NCBI GenBank assembly: GCA_019912965.1
Contig: JAIOHM010000033.1
Span: 1 to 61,561, forward strand
Reading direction: 5' to 3'
DNA from: Anaerolineae bacterium
GTDB lineage: Bacteria; Chloroflexota; Anaerolineae; Aggregatilineales; Phototrophicaceae
DNA length: 61,561 nt
Positions within the stretch are counted from its first letter, which is position 1, and every line of letters starts with the position of its first letter. Made by a program: the position numbers and the translations under genes. Below, piece after piece: positions 1 to 8,840 of the stretch. Under the pieces are notes generated by a model. It saw only the letters and a program-made list of their open reading frames with translations. It was not told the DNA's origin and did no database searches.

Positions 1-446
1 AACTCATACAGAGTGGAAAAGGCAGCCAACAAACAATCAGCTTGCCACCCTAGCATAATGACCCGTTGTCATCACGAAATGGGAATGCTATCTGATCAGC
101 CAGCTTTGGCGGTACTTGACCGTTTGGAGGCATGTGTGATACCCTTCGGTTGATCGTTTATTGGTTAGTTCAAGGAGGCGCGCAATGAAGCACAGTAACA
201 CCCTCATAATCACGAGCGCGCCGTCTCGCCTCTAGTTCATTCCCAAGCGAATAACTGAATAGCGGCTGCGCGCTCCCGGCTTGTTGGATTCTGCTGCGGT
301 GCTTTTGATTCTGGCATCCAGCCCAGTTTCGTTCTGTTTACAGCACAAAGGAGAGACGCGATGCGTGTCATATATCTGTGGAAATCATCACATCGGATTC
401 GCCATTCAGTTTCGATTCGCAATTATGAACATGAGGAATCAACATC
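1..446. other. Leading stretch without a recognised gene
   Basis: No recognisable protein, RNA gene or repeat is seen here. The one striking element is a consensus ribosome binding site followed by a 16-codon reading frame at 185-235 (listed separately). The longer open frames in this stretch lack a plausible start and resemble no family I know. The end of this stretch holds the leader of rsgA. Confidence 0.5.
185..235 (+). CDS. Possible 16-residue leader peptide with consensus SD
   Basis: A perfect AAGGAGG at 172-178 sits six to seven bases before an ATG at 185, which opens a frame of 16 codons ending in TAG at 233. The signal is stronger than that of any recognised gene nearby. The peptide is basic at the start and has no family I recognise. 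It lies about 210 bases before rsgA, so it could be an upstream leader, a small protein, or the surviving start of a decayed gene. Only the ribosome binding site supports it. Confidence 0.3.
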   Translation: MKHSNTLIITSAPSRL

Positions 447-1454
447 ATGTCTTTGGATACACCGACCCCCGTTCGCAGCGGGGTTGTCTATAAGAAATCT
501 ACCGGAACGTACTACGTAAATATCGAGGGGGAAAATATCCCCTGCTCGATTTCGTCACGCCTGCGGAAAGTGCTGATCTATCCAACGGCGGATTTGTCTT
601 CCAATCCGCATCATCGGGTGCAGAAGGTGGAGGACATCAGCCAGGTTGATCCGATTGCAGTGGGCGATGATGTGAACTTCATCGACGCGGGCGACGGAAC
701 GGGACAAATCACTGAAGTGCTGCCGCGCTGGAGTCAGCTTACCCGCCGCGCACCCGGCTCAAAGGTGCTGGAACAAGTGGTTGTGGCTAATGTCGATCAG
801 GTGGTGGTGGTGATTGCGGCGGCACAACCCAGCCCACGCTGGCAAATGATGGATCGTTATGTGGCGGGCGCGGAAGCCTGCGAAATTCCGGCGGTGATCT
901 GCGTCACCAAGATGGATGCACTCAAGCCGCGCGATGAGGCTGATGTCCTAAGCGTTTTTGAGGATTATCGCCGCGTGGGTTATCCGGTCATCCTGACCAG
1001 CGCCGCCGATGGCACAGGCATGGACGAGGCCAAAGCAGTCTTAAACGGGCGTACATCCGTTTTCGTCGGGATGTCCGGCGTGGGCAAAAGTACGCTGCTG
1101 AACGCTTTGCAGCCGGGGCTTGGCCTGCGGGTTGGGCAGATCAACATCAATCTGGATAAAGGCCGCCATACGACTACCGGGCTAGAAATGTTCCCACTGG
1201 AATTCGGCGGCAGCGTGGTCGATACACCGGGGATGAAAACTTTCGGCTTCTGGGATGTCGAGTCGCAGGATGTGGCGCTGCTGTTCCGCGAAATGCGCCC
1301 GTATGTGGGACAGTGCCGTTATGGACTGAACTGCCAGCATGATACCGAACCCAACTGCGCCATCAAAGCCGAGGTGCTGCGCGGGAAAATCAGCGAACGC
1401 CGCTATCATAGTTATCTGTATCTGCGTCAATACCTCTATGCTCAAGACAAGTGA
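447..1454 (+). CDS. rsgA: Ribosome small subunit biogenesis GTPase RsgA
   Basis: RsgA is a circularly permuted GTPase that checks late assembly of the 30S subunit. An N-terminal OB-fold region (about residues 10-100) is followed by the permuted motif order typical of the family: G4 TKMD at 154-157, the P-loop GMSGVGKST at 208-216, then G3 DTPG at 259-262. A C-terminal zinc site is formed by Cys290, Cys296, His298 and Cys304. The 335-residue length fits the family. The ATG is preceded by GAGG at a normal distance. It is likely transcribed with the downstream kinase gene. Function is secure from the motif order. Confidence 0.96.
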   Translation: MSLDTPTPVRSGVVYKKSTGTYYVNIEGENIPCSISSRLRKVLIYPTADLSSNPHHRVQKVEDISQVDPIAVGDDVNFIDAGDGTGQITEVLPRWSQLTRRAPGSKVLEQVVVANVDQVVVVIAAAQPSPRWQMMDRYVAGAEACEIPAVICVTKMDALKPRDEADVLSVFEDYRRVGYPVILTSAADGTGMDEAKAVLNGRTSVFVGMSGVGKSTLLNALQPGLGLRVGQININLDKGRHTTTGLEMFPLEFGGSVVDTPGMKTFGFWDVESQDVALLFREMRPYVGQCRYGLNCQHDTEPNCAIKAEVLRGKISERRYHSYLYLRQYLYAQDK

Positions 1455-1466
1455 TACAATGAGCGG

Positions 1467-1487
1467 GGGCGAGCCAATGGTTCGCCC
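1467..1487. repeat. GGGCGA-type palindromic repeat, copy 1
   Basis: A 9-bp hairpin with one wobble pair and a 3-base loop, core GGGCGA...TCGCCC. It lies between rsgA and the next gene. Similar palindromes occur at 44541-44563 and 49127-49150. It is not followed by a T-run, so it looks like a dispersed repeat rather than a simple terminator. Confidence 0.55.
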
Positions 1488-1507
1488 TCCTATACTGGAG
1501 ATACTGG

Positions 1508-2527
1508 TTGTCCGTTTTCCACAGCTTCACCCAAAGCCAACAACAGGAACGCCTGACCGGGGCGGCTCACCGTGCGCTGAAACAGTACGGCTTGAGCAAC
1601 GCCCGTATCGAGGCAGTTTCATCTGTGAACAACGCGGTTTTCAAATGCATGATGGGTGAGCAAATTTATGCACTGCGTCTGCACCGCGCTGGTTATTCCC
1701 GCGCGGATTGGATTCGGTCGGAAATGGAATGGCTGCAAGCAATCCGCCGCGAAACCCCTTTGCAAGTTCCGCGCCCGATCTCGACTGCGGCAGGCGATTT
1801 GCTGACAACTGTGCCAGTGGATGATCTGGAGGAAGCTGTAATTTGTACGCTGCTCGGATGGATCGAGGGCGCGTTTTTTACGCCGAATAATATGCGTTTG
1901 GAACAGGTACGCGCGGCTGGGGAATTTCTGGCGCGGCTGCACAACTTTGCGTTCGTGCCGCCACCGGATTTTGTGCGCCCGCGTCTGGATGCCGATGGGT
2001 TGTTCGGGGCAAGCGCCCAATATGATCCCGGTGATGGAGCGGGTATTTTCAGCGCGGCACAGAAAGCCGTTTTTGCTGACGTAGAAATTCGCGTTCGGGG
2101 TGTGATGGAGTCGCTGGGGCAATCACCGGAACAATTCGGCTTGATTCATGGGGATTTCATCGCCAAGAATATGCTGTTTAATCAGCAGGGTGTAGGGGCT
2201 ATCGACTTCGATAACTGTGGGTGGGGGTATTATCTGTACGATCTGGCTCCGGCACTGCTGCAATTCTCGATTGAGCCACGTTATCCTGAACTGCGGAAAG
2301 CATTTTTAGAAGGCTATGGGGCGGTGCGTTCGCTCTCAGATACAGATAGTCATGCGCTGGAAGGTTTTCTGGCGGCGCGGCAGGTTGCATCGTGTCGCTG
2401 GCTGGCCGGGAATTTGCATAATCCGGATGTGCGCGCCCGTGCGCCGGAGTTGATCGCCAAGCGGACAGACGAATTACGCCGTTTTCTGGAAACCGGGCAG
2501 ATGTTTACCCATCAGCAATTTTTATGA
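1508..2527 (+). CDS. APH/homoserine-kinase-like phosphotransferase
   Basis: This belongs to the aminoglycoside phosphotransferase/choline kinase fold, which transfers phosphate from ATP to a small hydroxylated substrate. The kinase catalytic loop is visible as IHGDF with His214 and Asp216 followed by KN, and the metal-binding IDFDN has Asp233. The 339 residues match homoserine kinase type II and related cytosolic kinases. The start is TTG, chosen because GGAG at 1497-1500 lies seven bases upstream. The substrate cannot be read from sequence. An antibiotic-resistance role is not implied: most chromosomal members are metabolic. It follows rsgA by about 50 bases and precedes a DUF952 gene. Confidence 0.85.
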   Translation: MSVFHSFTQSQQQERLTGAAHRALKQYGLSNARIEAVSSVNNAVFKCMMGEQIYALRLHRAGYSRADWIRSEMEWLQAIRRETPLQVPRPISTAAGDLLTTVPVDDLEEAVICTLLGWIEGAFFTPNNMRLEQVRAAGEFLARLHNFAFVPPPDFVRPRLDADGLFGASAQYDPGDGAGIFSAAQKAVFADVEIRVRGVMESLGQSPEQFGLIHGDFIAKNMLFNQQGVGAIDFDNCGWGYYLYDLAPALLQFSIEPRYPELRKAFLEGYGAVRSLSDTDSHALEGFLAARQVASCRWLAGNLHNPDVRARAPELIAKRTDELRRFLETGQMFTHQQFL

Positions 2528-2546
2528 CACCACGAGGAGTTTAATT

Positions 2547-2921
2547 TTGAGTACGATTTTGCACATCACCAGCCGCGCCGATTGGGCAGATGCACAGGCC
2601 AAAGGGTTTCATGTTACACCATCGCTGGAATCGGAAGGTTTTATCCACTGCTCGACAGCGGCGCAGGTGGTACGGGTGGCGAACAGCGTTTTTCCCGGTC
2701 AAGCGGATTTAATTCTGCTCAAAATTGATACGGAAAAATTGACCGCACCGATCAAGTTTGAAGCACCGGTTCACATCCCCGGCACAGCTCCCAAGACCAC
2801 CGATGGCGAATTGTTCCCGCATATCTATGGCAAAATTAATCTGGATGCGGTGATCGGCATTATCGATTTTCCGCCTAACGCGGATGGAACATTCACGCTG
2901 CCGTCTGCTGTAGATGCTTAA
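2547..2921 (+). CDS. DUF952 family protein
   Basis: A 124-residue protein matching the DUF952 family: the opening ILHITSRADW, then GFIHCSTAAQV around residues 31-41, the conserved FIHCS signature of the family. DUF952 proteins are small cytosolic proteins with an ADP-ribosyltransferase-like fold and no settled function. The start is TTG at 2547 with a strong GAGGAG about seven bases upstream. It lies 19 bases after the kinase gene on the same strand, so the two probably form one transcript with rsgA upstream. Confidence 0.85.
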   Translation: MSTILHITSRADWADAQAKGFHVTPSLESEGFIHCSTAAQVVRVANSVFPGQADLILLKIDTEKLTAPIKFEAPVHIPGTAPKTTDGELFPHIYGKINLDAVIGIIDFPPNADGTFTLPSAVDA

Positions 2922-2950
2922 CAACATAAGCCTGATGGGTGAAGAAATGA

Positions 2951-2980
2951 GGTCGGACGTGCGCTGCGCTTAGTCCGACC
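2951..2980. repeat. 8-bp hairpin GGTCGGAC/GTCCGACC
   Basis: A perfect 8-bp inverted repeat with a 14-base loop in the gap between two convergent genes. There is no U-tract, so terminator function is uncertain. The sequence looks like a mobile palindromic unit of the kind that occurs many times per genome. No second copy was spotted in this window. Confidence 0.45.
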
Positions 2981-3018
2981 CTACAGGGAACATTTTATGC
3001 AGATTAGGGTTAGCACAC

Positions 3019-3762
3019 CTAATTCGCCGCTTTCAGGAAATCACCGTACACCCGTTTAAATTCGTCCCACTGCTCGTCGTGAACCGGATGACCGCAGGCA
3101 AAGGTCGCTAACCGCCCATGTGATGTTTCCGCGAGGAATTTTTTAGCATATTTGGACGGGTTGAGGGTGTCTTTTTCGCCCAACATGATGAGTAATGGGC
3201 AGGCAATTTTATGGGCATTGCCGAGGCTGATGTCGCCGCCTGCGTCGATGTAATGCTTCATGGCATTGATCCATTGCAGCACAAATGTATCGACGCTGGG
3301 GATGCTGTGCATCTGGCGTTCTTCGGCAGTAATCCAATCGCCGGGGTACATGGTTTGGATGCGGGGACGGATGGCCGGATCAAATGTACCGACCGCGCCG
3401 ATAACCGCCACCGATTTAAAACGTTCCGGCTGCTGACCAGCGGCGACCAATGCGGCTTCGCCACCATCCGAGTAGCCTAAAATATGCGCCTGCTGAATGC
3501 CGAGCGCGTCCATAAAAGCCAGCACATCATCCGCATCACGGTGGTAAAACCGTAATGGAAAATCGCGGGGCTTGGGTGTGGATTCGCCGTAGCCACGCAG
3601 CGTTGGGCCGATCACCCGATACTGCGGACTCAGCCAGTCGATCACGTGCGGGAAGTGCAACCGCGCTGTACCTAAAAGGCCATGCACCACCAACAGCGGT
3701 TCGCCCTCACCTGCTTCTTCATAAAACAACCGCGCCCCGGTACTTAAATCAGCGAATGGCAT
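3019..3762 (-). CDS. Alpha/beta hydrolase
   Basis: A 247-residue hydrolase of the alpha/beta fold. The oxyanion-region motif VHGLLG is at 26-31, the nucleophile elbow GYSDGG has Ser98, an acid is likely Asp in GEKDTLNP near residue 197, and the catalytic His is His225 in CGHPVH. There is no signal peptide, so it is cytosolic. The family covers esterases, lactonases and C-C bond hydrolases; the substrate is not predictable. The ribosome binding site AGAAGG overlaps the end of the upstream membrane protein gene (3 bases apart), pointing to co-transcription. Confidence 0.88.
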   Translation of the reverse strand: MPFADLSTGARLFYEEAGEGEPLLVVHGLLGTARLHFPHVIDWLSPQYRVIGPTLRGYGESTPKPRDFPLRFYHRDADDVLAFMDALGIQQAHILGYSDGGEAALVAAGQQPERFKSVAVIGAVGTFDPAIRPRIQTMYPGDWITAEERQMHSIPSVDTFVLQWINAMKHYIDAGGDISLGNAHKIACPLLIMLGEKDTLNPSKYAKKFLAETSHGRLATFACGHPVHDEQWDEFKRVYGDFLKAAN

Positions 3763-3764
3763 CC

Positions 3765-4772
3765 TTATGATGTTCCTTCTGGCGCTTCTTTGGGGGCGTT
3801 CATCAGTTCGCTCAATGAAACGCCCATCGCCAGCAAGCTAATCCCACCCCAAATGGCATACCCGATAATGTTGACGCCGTGAAACAGGAAACCGAGCGAG
3901 GTTGCCAAATTCGGCTGCATCCCGGCAGCGCGTCCGGCTTCGCTGACCGCTAGTTCAAATGGGCCGATGCCAGCAGCAGTGAACGGGATAGCGATGCTGA
4001 AGGCCGCCAATCCGACACCGAGGAAGGACATCAACAGCGGATTGACATTCGGGTCGAGTTCGGGAATATTCAGCGCCCGTTGCAGACAGTAGAAGGTGAA
4101 GAATGAAAACGCCCAAGAGATCAGTGACCAAACAACCGCATGAACGCCGCTGCGCCAGCGCGTCAACGGCTTCAGCCCTTCCAGCACATTATCTAAAAGT
4201 TTTGCCAGCGGCAGACGCTTCAGAAATGGCAGAATCCGCTGCACCAATTCGAGTGTTTTATGCCCGACTCCCGGATAACGGGCGAAGAAAATCAGCACAA
4301 TGAAAGCGACGATTACTGCGATACCGAATAATCCAGCAATTCTGGTGATGGATTCAGGTGCGGTTGGCAACTGGCTGACGGCGAACGTCAGCACAATGAC
4401 CACGAACAGCGTATCAATCATGCGTTCGACTACCACGCTGGTGGCGGCGGTCACAAAGGGCACACCGGAACGGGTTGCCAACAAACTGCGGGCGACTTCC
4501 CCAGCGCGTAACGGAAGCTGATTCAACAGGAAGGTGATGTTCATCATATGCACAGCCTGCATATGGGGGATTTTAAAATCGAGCAAACCATTCCAGCGGA
4601 CGGCTCGCGTCCAGTTCCCGGCCAATACGGAAAACAGGGAAATGATAATCCAGACCGGATTAGCCTGTTGGATGTTACTCCACACCTCCGCCAACGGAAC
4701 ATCGCGCAAAGCCAAGACTAAAAATACCGCGCTGACCAGAATGCTGACAATAATGACCAGGGTTCGTCGCAT
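3765..4772 (-). CDS. LPG-synthase-type flippase-like membrane protein (UPF0104)
   Basis: An integral membrane protein of 335 residues with about eight hydrophobic helices. It begins with a helix at about 5-24, then a second near 40, and includes the GEVARSLL region around residue 92 typical of the lysylphosphatidylglycerol synthase transmembrane / UPF0104 family (PF03706). Family members without the soluble synthase domain, as here, are thought to move lipids across the membrane or simply remain uncharacterised. It overlaps the signals of the alpha/beta hydrolase downstream and lies 15 bases after the small gene at 4788. Confidence 0.82.
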   Translation of the reverse strand: MRRTLVIIVSILVSAVFLVLALRDVPLAEVWSNIQQANPVWIIISLFSVLAGNWTRAVRWNGLLDFKIPHMQAVHMMNITFLLNQLPLRAGEVARSLLATRSGVPFVTAATSVVVERMIDTLFVVIVLTFAVSQLPTAPESITRIAGLFGIAVIVAFIVLIFFARYPGVGHKTLELVQRILPFLKRLPLAKLLDNVLEGLKPLTRWRSGVHAVVWSLISWAFSFFTFYCLQRALNIPELDPNVNPLLMSFLGVGLAAFSIAIPFTAAGIGPFELAVSEAGRAAGMQPNLATSLGFLFHGVNIIGYAIWGGISLLAMGVSLSELMNAPKEAPEGTS

Positions 4773-4787
4773 GGGTTCTACCTTAAT

Positions 4788-5186
4788 TTAGCGTAATTTC
4801 TCGTCCAGCAGCCAATGTATCGCCAGCGCCTCATTCACAAATACCAGCCGTTTGCGATAGGTGTTGTTCGCTGCCCGCAGCGCCATCGAAATAATATCAG
4901 AAGCCAGCTTACTGGCAACCATAATCGCCAGTCTTCCCGGCACATCCGGGCGTAAACTGGCAATATCGCGGGCGCGGCGCAGCGCATAAGTGTTGACAAC
5001 GTTACCATGCAGGCGAATATCCAGCATCAACCGCCACGTTTTTTCAGACGACCAGCCCGTCAATTCGTGGGTGATGTCCACCACCCATTCATCAATCGTA
5101 TTCGGACTCAGATCACTGAAACGGTAAACCAGAATCCGATCTCCAGACAGCCACTCTTTAACATACCGGGACGTGCCTTCCGCCAT
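4788..5186 (-). CDS. Hypothetical protein, 132 residues
   Basis: A soluble, mixed alpha/beta protein without signal peptide or membrane segment. It has a regular pattern (an N-terminal beta region, a WRLMLDIRLHG strand near residue 50, and a C-terminal VFVNEALAIHWL helix) that recalls STAS/SpoIIAA-like folds, but I do not recognise the family with confidence. ATG preceded by AGGA at six bases. It is the first gene of a probable three-gene minus-strand unit with the flippase-like protein and the hydrolase. Confidence 0.7.
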   Translation of the reverse strand: MAEGTSRYVKEWLSGDRILVYRFSDLSPNTIDEWVVDITHELTGWSSEKTWRLMLDIRLHGNVVNTYALRRARDIASLRPDVPGRLAIMVASKLASDIISMALRAANNTYRKRLVFVNEALAIHWLLDEKLR

Positions 5187-5251
5187 AACCGTCCTGTCGC
5201 TTGTTTGCTGACAAGCAACAATTATAGCGGACGATTTGTTTTATGCCGCGC

Positions 5252-6730
5252 CTAACGCTGCCGTTTTTCAGATTTTCCCAGCACTACCCTGCCACTCTGC
5301 CCATTGACCAACGCCATGCGATGATCGCCGTCTTCCTCGACGAGTGCCGCAATCCAGACGGGCATGAGCACCAAACGGAATGTCATCTGGTGAATATTGG
5401 TGAATACATTAATCGACACATTGTTGTCATCGGACAGTTCGCGCCGGTTATAGTTGGAGCGCATGGTGTTGGAAACCATGCTGCGAGCTTCCAGCGCGGC
5501 TTTATCAAAGTCGATGGTGTAAATTTGTGCCGGGTATTTTGCCAGCAAGGTTGGTTCATATTCCACCATCGCTTTCATATCATAATCGCCAAGCTGGCGA
5601 GTCATCGCAAGCGGCGGAGACTTTACCCCACAGACTTCCAGATCATAAATCGCGGCACTTTGTTTCACCTGCTGGTAAGGTACGGCGACGAAACGGGCGC
5701 GATCTGGCGAGGGGTTATTGTCAATGCGGGTGCGAGTCACTTCGACCATTGCATCAAATATCCAGAAAGGCAGGTAATAACCGTTGAGTGTCGCCCGTGA
5801 CACTTTGTTATTGTCAAACCAGCTTTTTACCCGTTCGGTCACGCCGCGCAGTTTTTCTTTTATCAGCGCCCCGGCCTGTTCGCGGGTTATCTGGAAAGGC
5901 ACAATGCCATCCGGCTGGGTGAATGAACCCAATGCATCCTGCTCGATGACATGATTCGAGTCACAGAATGGGCAGCGCATGGAAAGCTGGTCGGCAGCCA
6001 TCGTGCGTTCCGCGCCACATTCGTTACAGTGCAACAACCGTTCCCCAATCACCCAACGAACACTTTCGGCCCGCCGTTCCAGCAGCGCAGCGACCAGCAA
6101 ATCCGGCGCATCTGTATCCCGGCGCGGTGCAGGTGCAGTAGCGCCACAGAAGCGGCATTCGGCTTGACCCGTCGCCTCGTTTACCGTCATATCGCCTTTG
6201 CAGTTCGGGCAGCGCAGCGTCGTGGTTGCGGTATTGACCGGACTTTCGGCTTTCTGCAAAACTGGCCCTTCGGAGCGGATACTCCGTTCGGCCTGTTCAG
6301 CGGTCAATCGCCCGTTCAGCACCAGCATCATCCGGGTGGCTTCCAGATGACCGGGGTTCAGCGCCAGAATGCTGCTGAGATGATCGCGTTTCAGTTTTTC
6401 GTCATCGGTGATTTTGGCAATCCATAAATGGGCATCAAAAAAGGCGGGTTCGAGATCAACCACGCTTTGCAGGGTTTGAACAGCCTGTTCCTTATCGCCC
6501 TGATAAAGCTGATCGTGCGCGGTATAAAACAGCGAGGCTGCACGGGGGTTGATGGCGCTCTCGTTGGCGATGCTGATATTCGGGCGCGGCCCTTTGGCGC
6601 GTACTTCAGCAGCGCGTTCGTCCAAACCTGTGCCACGTTTGTGCCCGCAGTGGTTGCAGATCACTGCTGTACTGCTCAGATCAAAACTCATGCGCTTGCC
6701 ACACTCCGGGCAGGTCAGGTTAATACCCAT
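5252..6730 (-). CDS. Multi zinc-ribbon protein with TPR-like segment
   Basis: A cytosolic protein of about 492 residues. It opens with a zinc ribbon (CPECG...CNHCG), followed by a helical TPR-like segment around residues 60-140. Two more zinc ribbons follow (CPNCKG...CRFCGA and CNECGA...CPFCDS), then a mixed C-terminal domain of about 200 residues. Such proteins occur next to chaperone- or stress-linked genes, but no activity is established. I place the start at the ATG at 6730 rather than an upstream TTG, because AGGAGG lies nine bases before it and the zinc ribbon begins directly after. It is expressed away from the DNA shared with the gene at 6935. Confidence 0.78.
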   Translation of the reverse strand: MGINLTCPECGKRMSFDLSSTAVICNHCGHKRGTGLDERAAEVRAKGPRPNISIANESAINPRAASLFYTAHDQLYQGDKEQAVQTLQSVVDLEPAFFDAHLWIAKITDDEKLKRDHLSSILALNPGHLEATRMMLVLNGRLTAEQAERSIRSEGPVLQKAESPVNTATTTLRCPNCKGDMTVNEATGQAECRFCGATAPAPRRDTDAPDLLVAALLERRAESVRWVIGERLLHCNECGAERTMAADQLSMRCPFCDSNHVIEQDALGSFTQPDGIVPFQITREQAGALIKEKLRGVTERVKSWFDNNKVSRATLNGYYLPFWIFDAMVEVTRTRIDNNPSPDRARFVAVPYQQVKQSAAIYDLEVCGVKSPPLAMTRQLGDYDMKAMVEYEPTLLAKYPAQIYTIDFDKAALEARSMVSNTMRSNYNRRELSDDNNVSINVFTNIHQMTFRLVLMPVWIAALVEEDGDHRMALVNGQSGRVVLGKSEKRQR

Positions 6731-6934
6731 GCTGCTCGTCCTCCTCAATCGTGCCTGCTATATAAACTCAGTATAAGGGGGGAGTAGTCCGGGCGAAGGC
6801 TTGACGAAATCAGAAGCGGGCAAATTCAGGCGTTTTTCGGATTCGCCCGTTTCTGAAACGCTTTTCATACGAGATTCAGCCGATATTGTACTTGCCAAAG
6901 GGGTGTGGACTGCGGTTAATTAGGAATCACAGAT

Positions 6935-7234
6935 ATGGATGGAATCGGCATGACATTCGAAGCACCGCCCCACCTGACACGAGTCCCGCGTAAGCAGGCG
7001 CTTGCGATCTTGCAGAGTGCCCGCCTGATGCCCGACCGCTTTACAGCGCATCGCAACGGTTTGTTTACCGCGCGCTATCTCCGAGGACGTGAATTGGTGT
7101 TTCTTTCGGACGAGTATGAATCACAGTTGGACAGCGCCGATAAACGGGTATCCATCCTGAAGCGCCCCAGCGCCAAGCTCGACCGGGGGCGTTATATCAC
7201 CCTGCAATTTACTTTCGCCATCTTCGAGAACTAG
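6935..7234 (+). CDS. Hypothetical protein, 99 residues
   Basis: A small basic soluble protein with no recognised family. It starts at an ATG with AGGA nine bases upstream. It ends four bases inside the convergent sugar kinase gene, so the stop codons overlap. Codon usage by eye is like its neighbours, which argues that it is real. No motif suggests a role. Confidence 0.55.
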   Translation: MDGIGMTFEAPPHLTRVPRKQALAILQSARLMPDRFTAHRNGLFTARYLRGRELVFLSDEYESQLDSADKRVSILKRPSAKLDRGRYITLQFTFAIFEN

Positions 7235-8169
7235 TTCGGCCCTTTGATGAACTTATCAACAGCTCCCCGGTTAGGCAGCGATGGAATTGCGCCTAGCTGG
7301 GTGGTTGCCAGCGCACCGATGGCGTTGGCAAAGCGCACAATTGACTCCATAGGAGTCAGATAATCGCCCCAATGCTCCAGAATGCCAACCAACAGCCCTG
7401 CTACAAAACCATCGCCCGCGCCAGTGGTATCCATTGTACGAACACTGAATCCCGGCACATGATGTTTACTCTTGCGGGTATAGACAGTCGCACCTTTTGC
7501 GCCATGCGTTACCGCAATGATCTGCATTTCCTGCCGCCAGAGGGGTGCGATGTCATGGCCTCCGGTCAGGAACTCAACTTCTTCATCGCTGACCTTGAGG
7601 ATATGGGCAAAGTTCAGCCCGGTCAGCATTCCCTGCCGCGCTGCTTCATCGCTCGGCCAGAGTGATCGGCGCAAATTGGGGTCATACGAAATCAGCATTC
7701 CAGCGGTATGAGCCGCTTTCGCTGCCATCAGTGTAGCCGAACGGCTGGGGTCGTCAATCAGTGTGACTGAACCAAAGTGGAAAATCTTGCGCCCATTCAG
7801 CACTTCCAGCGCCACCTGATCCGGGCTGTACAACATATCGGCACTCGGATGGCGGTAAAACACAAAACTCCGTTCACCCTCCGCCGTCAGGGAGACAAAG
7901 GCCAGCATAGTACGGGCTTCAGTCGAAAAGCGCAAACCGCTAATATCCACACCTTCCGAATCCATGACTTCGGCCAGATGATGCCCAAAGGGATCATCGC
8001 CCACCTGCCCCAAAAAGGCGCTGTCTTGTCCTAAACGCGATACAGCTACAGCCACATTCGCAGGCGCGCCGCCCGGCGCTTTCTGGAACGAATAAGCATC
8101 GCCCACGCTGACACCATGCTGCATGGCTACGAAATCAATCAATAATTCACCCAGACACACTACGCTCAT
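7231..8169 (-). CDS. PfkB-family carbohydrate kinase (fructokinase-like)
   Basis: A 312-residue ribokinase-fold enzyme that phosphorylates a sugar with ATP. The N-terminal PfkB signature GGAPANVA lies around residue 33. The C-terminal signature DTTGAGDGF carries the catalytic base Asp253 in the anion-hole motif GAGD. The substrate-loop sequence and overall length are closest to bacterial fructokinases, but ribose-, adenosine- or ketogluconate-type specificity cannot be excluded. No sugar transporter or hydrolase is beside it. ATG with GAGAAG upstream. Confidence 0.88.
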   Translation of the reverse strand: MSVVCLGELLIDFVAMQHGVSVGDAYSFQKAPGGAPANVAVAVSRLGQDSAFLGQVGDDPFGHHLAEVMDSEGVDISGLRFSTEARTMLAFVSLTAEGERSFVFYRHPSADMLYSPDQVALEVLNGRKIFHFGSVTLIDDPSRSATLMAAKAAHTAGMLISYDPNLRRSLWPSDEAARQGMLTGLNFAHILKVSDEEVEFLTGGHDIAPLWRQEMQIIAVTHGAKGATVYTRKSKHHVPGFSVRTMDTTGAGDGFVAGLLVGILEHWGDYLTPMESIVRFANAIGALATTQLGAIPSLPNRGAVDKFIKGPN

Positions 8170-8204
8170 AATGCTTCTCGCTATTCATGGCTTGCGATTA
8201 AATT

Positions 8205-8816
8205 TTATCCACTCGCCTCAGCAGTGACTTCTGGCAAAATTTCAGATGGGACGGCAGCAGGCGGCGTATAAACCAGCGTTTCCAAAATCAGCCGCAGCAT
8301 TGGCTCAAACCGGGTCATCTCGCCAATGGCGCTGGTGGCACTGACGATATTGTAATTACCGTCACCGATATTCACCGCCATGACAACGCCCTGCCCATCG
8401 GCTGCCGTGCCTTCCACCCGCGCCGCGCTGTATGCGCCCAGCGTCAGATCAATTGGCTGGCTGAAGGTCACGCCTTGTGCCGAAAGCGTTTGTGCAAAAA
8501 ATTGTATCACCTCTTGCGGGGTCGATTCGGCAGCTAATCCAGTGACCGCGCTAATCGGCCCGACAATCATCCGGGTCTGGAATTGTCCGGGCGCAGGTGT
8601 AGCAGCTTCAGCAGCGGCCTGTGTATTCGCCACCGTAATCTGCCCCAGAATTTCGCTGGCAAACCAACCCGCCGGATACTTGAACGAAATCGACCCGTCA
8701 ATGGACGTAAAAGTCTCGGTCAGGGGCAGCAGCGTAGGCGTACTGCTTGCGGTTGTACCGCCGCACCCGGCGATCAACAGCACCAAAGCCAGCGCTAAAA
8801 ATCCGATCCGTCTCAT
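8205..8816 (-). CDS. Secreted lipoprotein, PsbP/DUF1795-like
   Basis: A 203-residue lipoprotein. The signal peptide ends in the lipobox LIAGC with Cys18 as the lipidated residue. A threonine/serine-rich linker follows, then a domain with the phrase SISFKYPAGWF, typical of PsbP-like / DUF1795 folds found in many Chloroflexi lipoproteins. It is anchored outside the cytoplasmic membrane. Function unknown. It lies 24 bases downstream of the renalase-like gene and may be co-transcribed with it. AGAGG lies six bases before the ATG. Confidence 0.8.
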   Translation of the reverse strand: MRRIGFLALALVLLIAGCGGTTASSTPTLLPLTETFTSIDGSISFKYPAGWFASEILGQITVANTQAAAEAATPAPGQFQTRMIVGPISAVTGLAAESTPQEVIQFFAQTLSAQGVTFSQPIDLTLGAYSAARVEGTAADGQGVVMAVNIGDGNYNIVSATSAIGEMTRFEPMLRLILETLVYTPPAAVPSEILPEVTAEASG

Positions 8817-8840
8817 GAAAACCTCTGTTTGGTATGTCGC

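Noticed and set aside
1508..2527. Aminoglycoside resistance gene
   Set aside because: Only the general kinase motifs are present; the neighbours and the family make a metabolic role more likely.
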